The position numbers and the translations under genes were made by a program. A DNA stretch of 64,000 nucleotides from assembly GCF_017837635.1 (NCBI RefSeq), contig NZ_JAGJRS010000013.1, positions 248,001-312,000 on the forward strand, given 5' to 3'. Within the stretch, counting starts at the first letter, position 1, and each line of letters opens with the position of its first letter. Origin of the DNA: Frateuria flava (GTDB lineage: Bacteria > Pseudomonadota > Gammaproteobacteria > Xanthomonadales > Rhodanobacteraceae). The notes beneath the pieces were generated by a model. It ran no database searches, was not told where the DNA came from, and saw nothing but the letters and a program-made list of their open reading frames with translations. Shown piece after piece: positions 1 to 9,766 of this stretch.

Positions 1-2876
1 ACCGCGTGCATTGCGTTGCCGAATTCAGCGCCGCGCCAGGGCGCCAGCGCGAGCAACGCGGGGTCGCCAGCGGCGGGCGCCGGCAGCATGTCCGGCGCGC
101 CCTCGTCGGCGATCTCGGGTGTCTCGGTGGCAGCGGCCTCGTCGCTCGCGGATTGCTCTTCCAGCGCGCCGATCGCCTCGACCCTGGCCAGCGTCGAGAA
201 GCTGTGCAACTGCTGCACGGGACGCGTAGCCGGTGGCGCGAGGGCCTCGCGGGCATCCGCCGGCGGTGGCGGCGCATCGGGGATCACTGGATACGGCCAG
301 GGCCACTCGTCGGCCAGCCAGGCCATGTGTTGCGCGCCTGCGGCGACGTTCGCGGCGAGCAGCCGCTCGACAGTGGCATCCAGTGCCGAGCGCGCAGGAT
401 CGACCGGCGCTACTTTCACTTTGCCGTTGGTCGGGCGCTGCGGGTCGAGTACGTACACGTGGCAGGCAAGCTCGGCGCGGGTCAGCGCCACATAGAGCAC
501 GCGGAAGCGCTCGTCCTGGTCTTCCACCGCCACTTCCGAGCAGGCGTCCGCGTGGGCGGCACCGCCGAGCACCAGTTCGCGCCCGCCACTGGCCGGGTCG
601 TAGCGCAGCGGCAGCTTTTCCTCGCGGCCCTCCTGCGCCCACATCAGCGGCAACAGCACCAGCGGGAACTCCAGGCCCTTGCTGGCGTGCAGCGTCATCA
701 GGCGCACCCGGCGCGCGTCGGACTCGATGCGCAGCTGCTGTTCCTCCTCGGCGTCGTCGCTGGCCACGTCCTGGCCGCCGCGCTTCTGGGCCAGCCAGGC
801 GAGCAACTGCTCGCTGCCGGGATGCTCGTCCTCGGCCTGCTGCAGCAGTTCGCCCAGATGGCGAAGGTCGGTCAGCGCGCGCTCGCCCGCGGGCGTGGCG
901 AGCAGCGCGGGCGCGGCGTGATGGAGCAGCGACTGCACCACCGCCAGCACGCCCTCGTCGCGCCATTGCCGGTGCCAGCGGGTGAAGCGTTGCTCGTGGC
1001 GCTGCCAGTCATCGGGTCGTTCACGCAGCGCGGCGAGTTCGGCGAGGCCCACGCCCAGCAGGCGCGTGGCCAGCGCCGCGCGCAGCGCGCCCTCGTCGCC
1101 CGGCTGGTCGACCGCGTAGAGCACCACCTGCAGCTCGCGCGCCAGCGCCGTGGCGAACACGCTGCTGCGCCCGGCGCCGACGCACGGCACATGGCGTTCG
1201 CGCAGGCGCTCGCGCAGGCTGGCAACGTGGTCGTTGGTCGGCAGCAGCACCGCGATGTCGCCCGGGCGCAGCGGCTTGCCGTCGATGCTCCAGTCGTCCG
1301 CCAGCAGTTGCGCAACGTGATTGGCGCAGGCGTCCAGCGCGAAGGCGATGCGCGCGTCCTTGTTGACCGGCACCTCGGCGCACAGGTGCAGCGCGAGCGG
1401 GCGCGCGACCGGTTCGCCACGATGGCGCAGCACCCTGGCGGCCCGCCCGGCGCTGACCGGCTCGTAGGCGATCGCGCCCGCGGCTTGCTGCGAAAGCGCC
1501 GGCCCGGCCAGCGCGTACAGCTCGTTGAAGCCCTGCACCAGCGCCTCGGAGGAACGGAAGTTGCGGTCCAGGCGCAGCTCCGCATCGATGTCCTGCCGAG
1601 CGGCCAGGTAGGCGTGGATGTCGCCGCCGCGGAAGCGGTAGATCGCCTGTTTGGGGTCGCCGATCATCACCAGCCGTCCGCGCCTGGCGCCCGCGTCGTC
1701 GCGGTAGATGCGGTCAAGGATCGCGTACTGCTGCTGGTCGGTGTCCTGGAACTCGTCGACCAGTGCGACCGGCCATTCGCGGAACAGGCGGTCGGCGAGC
1801 ACGCCGCCGCGGGTGGCCAGTGCGCGGTGCACCTGAACGATGAGTTCGTCGAAGGTGAGCTGGCCGCGTTCGTGCAGGCGGGCGTCGCGGCGGGCCAGCA
1901 GTTCGTCGCGGTAGCGCGCGAGCGCGGCGCTGCGGGCGGGCAAGTGCGGGTCGGCGAGCGCGGCCGCGGCGCGATGGGCGAAGGCGAGCACGTCGTTGTC
2001 CCGCGCCGCCTCCACGAAGGGCGGCTTGAGTTGCGAGTCGAGCGGCTTGCCGAGGGCGTCGGACAGGTCCGGCAACGGGATCGAACGGTCCCCGGCCTCG
2101 AGATAGTCGGCCAGCTTGCGCAGCGCGCTCAGCAGCGCGCTGTTGCTGCGCTTGAACTGCGAGCCGTCGCCGAGCCAGTCGCGGATCGCCTGCGCCTGCG
2201 CCGGCTGCATCAATTCCTCGATCGCGCCGTCGGGTTCCACCCGCACGCGCACGCCCGGCCGCATCACCGCGCGCAGCGTGCGACGCAGCTTGTCCAGGCC
2301 CTGTTGCCACCACGCGAGGTCGCCGGGCGCGAGCTCGCCGGCGGACTGGCCGAGTTGCCGCCACAGGTCGTCGATCAGTTCGTCGTCCAGCGCGCGGCCG
2401 GGCACCAACTCACCGAGCCGGAAGGCGCTGCCGCATTCGAACGGGAAGTCGGTGAGGATGCGCCGGCACAGCCCGTGCAACGTGCCGACGGGGGCAAGAT
2501 CCAGGTCGGCCTGGGCCAGGCGCAGGCGCAGCGCGTCGGCGGCGGCCATTGCCGGATCGGCGGCCCAGCGCGCCTGCAGCCAGGCCTCGTCGGGGCCGTT
2601 CTCTGGCGCACCCGGCGCCTGTGCCAGCCGCTCGGCGGCGCGCAGCTTCGCGCGCAGGCGTTCGCGCAGCTCCTGCGCGGCCGCCTCGGTGAAGGTGGTC
2701 ACCACGATCTGGCGCGGACTCAGCGACTGCTCCAGCAGCAGCCGCAGGTACAGCACCGCGATGGTCCAGGTCTTGCCGGTGCCGGCGCTGGCCTCGATCA
2801 GGCAGCGGCCGCCCTGCCCCGGCGCGTGCGCCAGCGGCAGTTCGCTCCAGTCGTGCACGCGCAGCGATGCGCTCAT
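1..2876 (-). CDS. recB: Exodeoxyribonuclease V beta subunit RecB (3' end outside window)
   Basis: RecB is the 3'-5' helicase and nuclease subunit of RecBCD, which processes double-strand DNA ends for homologous recombination. The reading frame opens with MSASLRVHDWSEL and carries a UvrD-type Walker A motif ASAGTGKT at residues 29-36, then the Walker B VDEFQDTD near residue 375 and helicase motifs through about residue 850. About 958 residues are visible; the family is usually near 1200, so the missing part is mostly the C-terminal nuclease domain, whose first conserved stretch (GAEFGNAMHA) is just reached at the window edge. The start ATG shares an ATGA overlap with the recC stop codon, so the two are translationally coupled. 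recD is expected next, outside the window. Confidence 0.95.
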   Translation of the reverse strand, partial: MSASLRVHDWSELPLAHAPGQGGRCLIEASAGTGKTWTIAVLYLRLLLEQSLSPRQIVVTTFTEAAAQELRERLRAKLRAAERLAQAPGAPENGPDEAWLQARWAADPAMAAADALRLRLAQADLDLAPVGTLHGLCRRILTDFPFECGSAFRLGELVPGRALDDELIDDLWRQLGQSAGELAPGDLAWWQQGLDKLRRTLRAVMRPGVRVRVEPDGAIEELMQPAQAQAIRDWLGDGSQFKRSNSALLSALRKLADYLEAGDRSIPLPDLSDALGKPLDSQLKPPFVEAARDNDVLAFAHRAAAALADPHLPARSAALARYRDELLARRDARLHERGQLTFDELIVQVHRALATRGGVLADRLFREWPVALVDEFQDTDQQQYAILDRIYRDDAGARRGRLVMIGDPKQAIYRFRGGDIHAYLAARQDIDAELRLDRNFRSSEALVQGFNELYALAGPALSQQAAGAIAYEPVSAGRAARVLRHRGEPVARPLALHLCAEVPVNKDARIAFALDACANHVAQLLADDWSIDGKPLRPGDIAVLLPTNDHVASLRERLRERHVPCVGAGRSSVFATALARELQVVLYAVDQPGDEGALRAALATRLLGVGLAELAALRERPDDWQRHEQRFTRWHRQWRDEGVLAVVQSLLHHAAPALLATPAGERALTDLRHLGELLQQAEDEHPGSEQLLAWLAQKRGGQDVASDDAEEEQQLRIESDARRVRLMTLHASKGLEFPLVLLPLMWAQEGREEKLPLRYDPASGGRELVLGGAAHADACSEVAVEDQDERFRVLYVALTRAELACHVYVLDPQRPTNGKVKVAPVDPARSALDATVERLLAANVAAGAQHMAWLADEWPWPYPVIPDAPPPPADAREALAPPATRPVQQLHSFSTLARVEAIGALEEQSASDEAAATETPEIADEGAPDMLPAPAAGDPALLALAPWRGAEFGNAMHA

Positions 2877-5800
2877 GCAGGCGCTCCCAGCTCGAGCAGC
2901 CGTGACAGCCGCGCGGCGGTGTCCAGCAGCGCCACGTACTCGGGCTGGCCCGGCTCGAAGCGCACGTCGCCGGCGAGCAGGCGCGCGTAGCCGGGCGCAT
3001 AGTCACACTCGCCGTGGCTGCGGTCGTTGCCCAGCCAGGCGGTGAAGTTGGGCGGCTTGTCGCCGCTCAGGCACTGCGCCACCGCCCAGCTGGTGCGCGG
3101 GAAGTAGCGCGCGGGCTGGCGCTGGGCCTCGCGCCACAGCGCGAGCAGCTCGGCAATGCGGGATTCCAGGTCGGCGCGCAGGCGGGCCTGCTCCTCGGCC
3201 GGTGCCGCGAGTAGCGACTCGTCCCAAGCGTTGATGTGCTCCTGCCAGGGATGTTCGCCCTCGGCGAGCAGGCACAGGCGCACCGGCGTGGGCGCGGGCG
3301 TGACCAGCCGCAGCAGCGCCCATTCGATGAACAGCGGCAGGCGCTCGCGGAAGCCCAGCTCGCTCTCCTTGCGGCCGACGAAGAGCTCGAACACCCAGCG
3401 CGTTCCCGCGTGCTGGTGGACGCGCCCGAGCTCGCCTTCGATGCGTGCGCCGGCGACCTCCAGTTCCAGCGCCAGCGGCAGGTACGGCGGCAGGCCGTCG
3501 GCGAACAGCGGATGCTCGCGCGCGACCTCCAGCAGCGCCTGCGCGCGCTCGCGCTCGGCCGCCCACGCCGCGATGCCGCTGCGACCCGGCGGCAGCACGC
3601 CGGTCAGGCGCAGCCACTCGGGCGGCTCGGCCGGCAGCACCAGCCCGGCCTCGAGCGCATCGAGCAGCAGGCGCCGGCCGACCCGGTCGAGCGCCTCGAA
3701 TCTCGGTTCCAGCGGCTCGCTCTCGCGCAGGCGGTCCTCGTCGAGTGCGTCCAGGCGGACGTCCAGACGTCCGCGCAGCAGTTGCCGCGCCGGATCGCGG
3801 TACCAGGCGATCAATCCGCGCAGCGGCACCGGGGCTTCCAGCGGCAACACGTCGAGCGTGTCGGTGCCGACCAGGAAGCCGGCGCGGCGGCCACCCGGCA
3901 CCATCGCGGCGAACGCGGCCTGGTAGGAGAACAGCCGCGGGTCGCTGCCGTCGAAATAGCGCGCATCGAACGGCTGCAGCGGATGACGTACCCGCCACGG
4001 GCGCCGGATCGGCGCGGCCGGGTCCTCGGCGCGCGCCTTGTCGTCGGCATCGGCGGCGACGTCGGCGAGCCCCGTCTGCGCATCGAGCAGGGCGAGCAGT
4101 TCGGCAAGCGGTGCGGCCGGGTTGCGCGGCTTGCCGTCGCGCACGCCTTCGCCAAGGTAGGACAGGTGCAGCGCGTCGCGCGCGGCCATCACCGTTTCCA
4201 GAAACAGGTAGCGGTCGTCGCTGCGCACGTCGCGGTCGCCCAGCCGCGGGTGGCGCAGCATCAGGTCCAGGCCGGCGTCGCTGGCGCTGCGCGGAAACTC
4301 GCCGTCGTTGAGGCCGAGCACCGCGATCACGCGGAAAGGGATCGCGCGCTGGGGCACCATGCCGCAGAAGGTGATGCCGCCGAGCAGGAAGCGCTGGCGC
4401 TCGGGCGTGGCGGCGAGACGCTCGCGCAGCACTTCGCGCACCACGGTGAAGTCGAGCTCCGGATCCAGCCCGCTGTCTTCGGTTTCGGCGACGGTCGCGC
4501 GGATCATCCGGCGCAGCAGGCCGAGCGCCTCGCGCCCGGCATGGTCGCCGCTGTCGACGCGGAACAGGCCGTCGAGCAGCAGCTCCAGCCGCGCGGCCCA
4601 GGCCGAGGCGTTGCGCGGATGGGCGGCATCGCGATGCAGCGCCGCCAGTTCCTGCAGCAGGCGGTCGAGCGCGCCGAGCGCGGCGGCCTGCGGGCCGTGC
4701 GCGCCGGCGACCGGCGACAGCTCGCCGTCGGGCAAGGTCGCGATCGCGTCCTCGCCCATCACGTAGCCGGCCAGCAGGCGGTCCATGCCCCAGGCGAAGG
4801 TGTACTCCTCGATGCCGGGCACGCCGAAGGCCTCGCGCCAGTCGCCGTCCAGGCCCCAGGCCACGCGCGCTTCGCCCAGCCACTGGCCGAGCAGATCCAC
4901 CGCGCTTTCGTCCAGGCCCAGCGCGGCGGCGATCGGCGGCGTCTGCAGGAGGTCCAGCACCTGCGGCGCGGTGAGGCGCGACTGCGGCGTGTCGAGCAGG
5001 CGATCGAACGCGGCGAGCAGCGGATGCACGCGCGCCATCGCCACGTCGGCCAGGTGGTAGGGCAGCGGCCCGTGCGCGCGACCGGGCGGGCCGAACACTG
5101 CCGGCAGCAGCGGCACGTAGGCACCGATGTCCGGCGCCATCACCACCATGTCGGCCGGCTGCAGCGTCGGGTCGCGCGCCAGGGCGTCGAGCAGCACGTC
5201 GCGCAGCACTTCCAGTTCGCGCAGGCGGGTGTGGCACAGATGCACGCGCAGCGAACGGTCGTGCATCGCGTCGCCCTGCCCGGGCTCGAGCAGCGCGGGA
5301 TCGAGGCGGCGGATGCTTTCCTGCAACCGATGCAACAGCGAGAGGCTGGGCGGCGCGTGCGCGTCCTCGTCGCGCCAGTGGCGCACGTCCAGGCGGATCT
5401 CCGCCTGGCCGGAGAGCGCCAGCATGAAGTGCTGGCCCAGGCGGCCCCAGTCGGCGAGCAGCGGGTGGCCCATGCGCTCGAGGAACCAGCCTTCCTCGCG
5501 CGCGCCCTCGTCCAGCCGGCGTGCGAGCTCGCGCAACTGGGCGCGTTCGCCGCGCAGGCCGGCCCAGTACTCGCGGCAGGGATCGGGCACGTAGAGCACC
5601 ACCAGCCGGTGCCGCGCCACCGCGGCGAGCACCGCCAGCTCGGCCGGGGCCAGGTGGCTGATACCGAACACGTGCAGCGGTTCACGCGGCAGGCTGGCGG
5701 GTGGGTCGCGCTGCAGCGTGTGCAGCAAATCGCCGAGCACTTCGGCACGATGCGGCTTGTCGATCGCGCGGCGCAGCGCGCGCCACAGCGGCGCAAGGAA

Positions 5801-6313
5801 AGTGTGTTCGGGTACGTCGTCGCGACCGACCTGCCAGGCGCGCAGCCAGTCGGGCCGGTAGACCAGGTACTGCGAATAGAGCCGCGCCAGGCGGTCGGCG
5901 AGCTGGTAGCGCCGGCGCGACGGGTCGCCGCCGGCGAGGTAGCCGCGCACCTGCGGGTCGTCGATCTCACCCAGCATGGCGTGGATGCGCCAGCGCAGCC
6001 GCTCGCGCCGGTAGGGCGCCAGCGCCACCGCCGACTCGCCCAGCAGCGTGCGGGCCAGGTCGTCCAGCCAGGCGCTGGGCAGGCGGATGTCGAGGTTGGC
6101 CACGATGCCGCCCGGCCCGCGCGCGCGGGCCAGCGCGCCGGACAGCCACTGGCGCATGCCCGGATGCGCGGCGATCACCGTCTGCGGCGCGAGCACGTTG
6201 GCCGGCGGCACTGCGTCAAGCAACTGCACGAGCGGATCGAGCAGCGCCTCCAGGCGGCTGGCGCGGATCACGGCAAGGCCGCGGGTGAGGTCGTCGAGGG
6301 GAAGTCCAGCCAT
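2873..6313 (-). CDS. recC: Exodeoxyribonuclease V gamma subunit RecC
   Basis: RecC is the scaffold of RecBCD that splits the duplex and recognises Chi. The protein of 1146 residues has the helicase-like, catalytically dead fold of the family: a conserved N-terminus (SRLEALLDPLVQLL, then GMRQWLSGALA) and the family's closing region with PRTSWAVAQCLSGDKPP near the C-terminus. I chose the ATG at 6313 because its product MAGLPLDDLTRG aligns with the short N-termini of RecC; an in-frame ATG 45 bases upstream would add a poorly conserved leader. The gene lies 57 bases downstream of the chorismate-lyase-like gene and overlaps recB by 4 bases. Chi in this organism cannot be read from the window. Confidence 0.95.
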   Translation of the reverse strand: MAGLPLDDLTRGLAVIRASRLEALLDPLVQLLDAVPPANVLAPQTVIAAHPGMRQWLSGALARARGPGGIVANLDIRLPSAWLDDLARTLLGESAVALAPYRRERLRWRIHAMLGEIDDPQVRGYLAGGDPSRRRYQLADRLARLYSQYLVYRPDWLRAWQVGRDDVPEHTFLAPLWRALRRAIDKPHRAEVLGDLLHTLQRDPPASLPREPLHVFGISHLAPAELAVLAAVARHRLVVLYVPDPCREYWAGLRGERAQLRELARRLDEGAREEGWFLERMGHPLLADWGRLGQHFMLALSGQAEIRLDVRHWRDEDAHAPPSLSLLHRLQESIRRLDPALLEPGQGDAMHDRSLRVHLCHTRLRELEVLRDVLLDALARDPTLQPADMVVMAPDIGAYVPLLPAVFGPPGRAHGPLPYHLADVAMARVHPLLAAFDRLLDTPQSRLTAPQVLDLLQTPPIAAALGLDESAVDLLGQWLGEARVAWGLDGDWREAFGVPGIEEYTFAWGMDRLLAGYVMGEDAIATLPDGELSPVAGAHGPQAAALGALDRLLQELAALHRDAAHPRNASAWAARLELLLDGLFRVDSGDHAGREALGLLRRMIRATVAETEDSGLDPELDFTVVREVLRERLAATPERQRFLLGGITFCGMVPQRAIPFRVIAVLGLNDGEFPRSASDAGLDLMLRHPRLGDRDVRSDDRYLFLETVMAARDALHLSYLGEGVRDGKPRNPAAPLAELLALLDAQTGLADVAADADDKARAEDPAAPIRRPWRVRHPLQPFDARYFDGSDPRLFSYQAAFAAMVPGGRRAGFLVGTDTLDVLPLEAPVPLRGLIAWYRDPARQLLRGRLDVRLDALDEDRLRESEPLEPRFEALDRVGRRLLLDALEAGLVLPAEPPEWLRLTGVLPPGRSGIAAWAAERERAQALLEVAREHPLFADGLPPYLPLALELEVAGARIEGELGRVHQHAGTRWVFELFVGRKESELGFRERLPLFIEWALLRLVTPAPTPVRLCLLAEGEHPWQEHINAWDESLLAAPAEEQARLRADLESRIAELLALWREAQRQPARYFPRTSWAVAQCLSGDKPPNFTAWLGNDRSHGECDYAPGYARLLAGDVRFEPGQPEYVALLDTAARLSRLLELGAPA

Positions 6314-6370
6314 GCAGGGATGATAGCGGGCCGCGGTCGCAGGCCCTGCGACCTGCAACGGCCTGCGCAG

Positions 6371-7030
6371 TCAGTCGCCGTGGTGTTCCCGCGCGGGCGC
6401 CGGGAAGGCGAGCACCTGGTCGGTGTAGGTCTCCACCAGCGCGCTGAAGGGCCGGCCCTGCGCATCGACGAGCAGCGCGCGGTGCTGCAGCACCTGGTGC
6501 GGCACCGCGAGCGGGCGCGGGCCGACCGGCGGCAGGCCGCGTGTTTCCCATTCGACCGGCAGCGGCGACCACAGCAGCTGCGCCGACAGCGTGCGACGGC
6601 TAAACCGCAGCGGCGCCACCACCTTGCCGAAGGGCGTGTCGCTGGTGTCGAGCTGGCGGTTCATCGCGTCGGTGAGGCGACCGGCCACGTACCAGTTGTC
6701 CGCTTCCGACACGACATGCTCGCCGCAGGCCAGTTGCACGCTGCGGTAGCGCACCGGCACGTCCTGTGCTAGGCCGAGCGCGCGGCGCAGGTCGTCGGGC
6801 AACAGCTTGGCCGCGTCGCGATCGCGACGCGCATGGACAGTCGGCGGGTCGGCCAGATGGTGTGCCTGGCACCAGCGCTCCAGCGTCAGCGTCGCGCTCG
6901 GGTGGCTGAGCAGGTCGGCGTTGAGCGTCTGCAGCAGCGCCAGTGCTTCGACGCGCGCGAGCGGGGTATCCGGCCAGGTCGGCGCGGCTGCCGTGGCCGC
7001 ACCGGCGAAAGCGGCCAGCGCGAGCGCCAT
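6371..7030 (-). CDS. Chorismate pyruvate-lyase-like (DUF98 type) exported protein
   Basis: The 219-residue product begins with an alanine-rich hydrophobic stretch (MALALAAFAGAATAAAP) that looks like a signal peptide. The mature part has the pattern of the chorismate lyase / DUF98 superfamily: VRYRSVQLACGEHVVSEADNWY followed by LTDAMNRQLDTSDTPFGKVV. Members of the fold remove pyruvate from chorismate or related compounds, but an exported form would not meet chorismate in the cytoplasm, so enzyme function here is uncertain. It starts 5 bases after the trpE stop codon, so it is very likely cotranscribed with trpE. The ATG at 7030 is chosen because longer starts run back through trpE. Confidence 0.7.
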   Translation of the reverse strand: MALALAAFAGAATAAAPTWPDTPLARVEALALLQTLNADLLSHPSATLTLERWCQAHHLADPPTVHARRDRDAAKLLPDDLRRALGLAQDVPVRYRSVQLACGEHVVSEADNWYVAGRLTDAMNRQLDTSDTPFGKVVAPLRFSRRTLSAQLLWSPLPVEWETRGLPPVGPRPLAVPHQVLQHRALLVDAQGRPFSALVETYTDQVLAFPAPAREHHGD

Positions 7031-7035
7031 GCGCC

Positions 7036-8511
7036 TCACAGCCCCTTGGCCGCCTGCGCCACCGCGCGGAACAGCGCGCGGCCCTTGTTCATGGTCTCCT
7101 CCCACTCCGCCGCCGGGTCGGAGTCGTAGACGATGCCGGCGCCGGCCTGCACGTGCAGGCGACCGTCCTGGATCACCGCGGTGCGGATCGCGATGGCGGT
7201 ATCCGCGTCGCCCCACCAGCCGATCCAGCCGATCGCGCCGGCGTAGATGTTGCGCTTGTAGGGTTCGAGCTCCTGGATGATCTCCAGCGCGCGGATCTTC
7301 GGTGCGCCCGACAGCGTGCCGGCCGGAAAGGTCGCCTTGAGCACGTCCATGTAGGACAGCCCCGGGCGGGCGCTGCCCTGCACCTGCGAGACGATGTGCA
7401 TGACGTGCGAGTAGCGCTCGATCACGAACGATTCGCTCACCTCGACCGTGCCGGTCTCGCTGATGCGGCCGATATCGTTGCGGCCCAGGTCGATCAGCAT
7501 GACGTGCTCGGCACGTTCCTTCGGATCGGCGAGCAGCTCGGCTTCCAGTGCCGCATCCTCTTCGTCCGTGGCGCCACGTTTGCGCGTGCCGGCGAGCGGG
7601 CGCACGACCACCTTGCCGTCCTTCAGGCGTGCCAGGATTTCCGGCGAGGAACCGACGATCTGCGTGTTGCCCACATCGACGAAATACATGTACGGCGAGG
7701 GATTGAGCGCACGCAGCGCGCGGTACACGTCCACCGGCCGCGCATTGAAGCCGACGCTCAATCGCTGCGAGGGCACTACCTGGAAGATGTCGCCGGCGCG
7801 GATGTATTCCTTGGCCTTCTCCACCATCGCCTCGAACTCGGCCTTGGTGAAGGAGGACTTGAAGTCGCCTTCATCCAGCGCAGTGGACTGGGTCAGCTGC
7901 GGGTAGGCCGCGCCGCCCTGGCGCAGGCGGTAGACCAGCGCGTCGAGGCGGCGCTGAGCCTGCGCGTAGGCCTGTGGTTGCGACGGGTCGGCGTGCACGA
8001 TGAGGTACAGGCGGCCCTTGAGGTTGTCGAAGACGGCGACCTCTTCGGCCAGCATCAGCAACACGTCGGGCGTGCCCAGCTCGTCGGGCCGGTCCCACTG
8101 CGCCAGGCGCGGCTCGATGTAGCCGATCGTCTCGAAGCCGAAATAGCCGACCAGGCCACCGGTGAAGGCCGGCAGCTCGGGCAGGCGCGGTACCGAATAC
8201 TGCGCGCGGAGCGTCTCGATCTCGCCCAGCGGATCATCGAGATGGCGGCGCTCGACGATCTCGCCGGCGTCCTCGACTTCCAGCTCGTGGCCGCGCAGAC
8301 GGTACACGCGCCGGGCCGGCAGTCCGATGATCGAATAACGGCCCCAGGTGGCGCCGCCCTCGACCGATTCGAAGAGGAACGTGTACGGGCCGTCGGCAAG
8401 CTTCAGGTACACCGACAGCGGCGTGTCGAGGTCGGAGAACACCTCGCGCACCAGCGGAATGCGCGTATGCCCTTGGGCGGCCAGCGCGTCGAATTGGTCT
8501 CGGGAGATCAC
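7036..8511 (-). CDS. trpE: Anthranilate synthase component I
   Basis: TrpE converts chorismate to anthranilate, the first step of tryptophan synthesis, with ammonia from a TrpG glutaminase subunit. The 491-residue product shows the chorismate-binding signature in order: FQVVPSQRL in the middle, PLAGTRKRG, the DLGRNDIGR motif, then TFPAGTLSGAPKIRALEII and YAGAIGW near the C-terminus. I chose the GTG at 8511 (VISRDQFDALA) because related proteins begin at this point with MISxxQF; an ATG at 8556 would add 15 residues. No trpG, trpD or trpC lies next to it in the window, and I see no leader peptide with tandem Trp codons upstream. The downstream neighbour is the DUF98-like gene. Confidence 0.93.
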   Translation of the reverse strand: MISRDQFDALAAQGHTRIPLVREVFSDLDTPLSVYLKLADGPYTFLFESVEGGATWGRYSIIGLPARRVYRLRGHELEVEDAGEIVERRHLDDPLGEIETLRAQYSVPRLPELPAFTGGLVGYFGFETIGYIEPRLAQWDRPDELGTPDVLLMLAEEVAVFDNLKGRLYLIVHADPSQPQAYAQAQRRLDALVYRLRQGGAAYPQLTQSTALDEGDFKSSFTKAEFEAMVEKAKEYIRAGDIFQVVPSQRLSVGFNARPVDVYRALRALNPSPYMYFVDVGNTQIVGSSPEILARLKDGKVVVRPLAGTRKRGATDEEDAALEAELLADPKERAEHVMLIDLGRNDIGRISETGTVEVSESFVIERYSHVMHIVSQVQGSARPGLSYMDVLKATFPAGTLSGAPKIRALEIIQELEPYKRNIYAGAIGWIGWWGDADTAIAIRTAVIQDGRLHVQAGAGIVYDSDPAAEWEETMNKGRALFRAVAQAAKGL

Positions 8512-8630
8512 GGGCTCAAGAATCGATGGGGGCGGCCCATCACGATAGCAGTCCATTCGCCGCCGGGCACGATCGCTTGCGGCGTTCGGAGTGGCGCGCT
8601 TAATCTGCGCCCCGGACAGGGGGAAAAACG

Positions 8631-9578
8631 ATGGAACGCACCGATACGATGCCCGACCTCGTGGACCGGGACGCGGGGCAGTGGCACAGGGAAGTGGCCG
8701 ATCGCGCCTCCCTGCCGACGCCGCCTTCGATGCACTGGGGCTGGGTGTTCCTGCTCAGTGTGGTCACGCTGGGCATCTTCGCCATCGTCTGGTCGTTCAT
8801 CCAGGCCAACTGGGTGCGCCGGATCGACCCCGACAGCCGTGCCACGGCGATGATGGGCGCGGCGCTGACCTGCTATTTCGTCGGCTACTTCCTTGCCGCC
8901 AACGGCGCACCGCTCGACGAAGACGCGCCGGCGACCACCATGGAACGCCTCGGCTGGCTGCTGGAGCTGGTCTATGTGCTGCTCTTCCTGGGCGCCTATT
9001 TCGCGATGGCCGGGACGATCCGCCGGGTGATGGCGGGCTACCGGGTCCCCATGCGCATCGGCGGCATCACGCTGTTCTTCTTCAACACGCTTTACCTGCA
9101 GGGGCAACTGACCTGGCTGGCCCGCTGGCAACAGACCGGCCAGAGCCGATCCAGGCCGCCCAAGCTGGTGTTCTGGCTGGTCATGGTTGTGCCTTTCGCC
9201 GCCATCGTGTTGGCAATCGCGGGGCCCGCTTACCAGGCCTACGTGATGCGCGCGCAGGTAGCCAGCGCGCTGCTGCAGGCCGAACCGCTCAAGCAGCAGG
9301 TGCTCGATGCGATCGGCCGCAACCGCGCCTGGCCGCAGGACAACAGCGAGGCCGGGCTGAAGGAAGCCGGCGCCTACGCCAGCGCCAACCTGGCCGGCTT
9401 CGAGGTCCAGGCCATGGAGGAAGGCACGGCGCTGGTCACCACCTTCGGCGGCAACGCCCCCGCGCCTCTGCGTGGCAGGCAACTGGCCTTCATTGCCGAG
9501 GGCCACGACGGCGTGATCAGCTGGACCTGCGAGAGCCCGGACATCGACCCGAGCTACCTGCCGGCCGAGTGCCGCTAG
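8631..9578 (+). CDS. Polytopic membrane protein with C-terminal pilin-like domain
   Basis: The protein of 315 residues has two parts. Residues 1-185 hold about four hydrophobic segments (for example MHWGWVFLLSVVTLGIFAIVWS) typical of DUF4234-like membrane proteins. From about residue 185 there is a segment that mimics the N-terminal helix of type IV pilins: MVVPFAAIVLAIAGPAYQAY, then VMRAQVASALLQAEPLKQQV, and a C-terminal globular part ending ISWTCESPDIDPSYLPAECR, with the two cysteines that form the pilin disulfide loop. No prepilin leader (G|F with a following E at position 5) is present, so it should not be processed or assembled as a pilin. It stands alone, divergent from trpE. Role unknown. 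Confidence 0.8.
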   Translation: MERTDTMPDLVDRDAGQWHREVADRASLPTPPSMHWGWVFLLSVVTLGIFAIVWSFIQANWVRRIDPDSRATAMMGAALTCYFVGYFLAANGAPLDEDAPATTMERLGWLLELVYVLLFLGAYFAMAGTIRRVMAGYRVPMRIGGITLFFFNTLYLQGQLTWLARWQQTGQSRSRPPKLVFWLVMVVPFAAIVLAIAGPAYQAYVMRAQVASALLQAEPLKQQVLDAIGRNRAWPQDNSEAGLKEAGAYASANLAGFEVQAMEEGTALVTTFGGNAPAPLRGRQLAFIAEGHDGVISWTCESPDIDPSYLPAECR

Positions 9579-9766
9579 CCTGGGGATTCGACCGGGCTTC
9601 GCATGGGTGCGCGAAGGCAATGCCCAGGACGGCGATCGTTGCGGAAGCAAAGGGCGTTCGATGGCCCATGCGCCGGCCAGGCTCGAGCGCCCAATGGACC
9701 AGCGAGGTCGGAACCAAGGGCGGCTTCCATACCTCCCGGTGACGTATTCGCCCGGGCGCCGGGCAA

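Noticed and set aside
6-2990. A 994-codon open frame on the plus strand.
   Set aside because: It is antisense to recB, where high GC removes stop codons; it has no domain, start context or sensible composition, while the minus frame has all RecB motifs.
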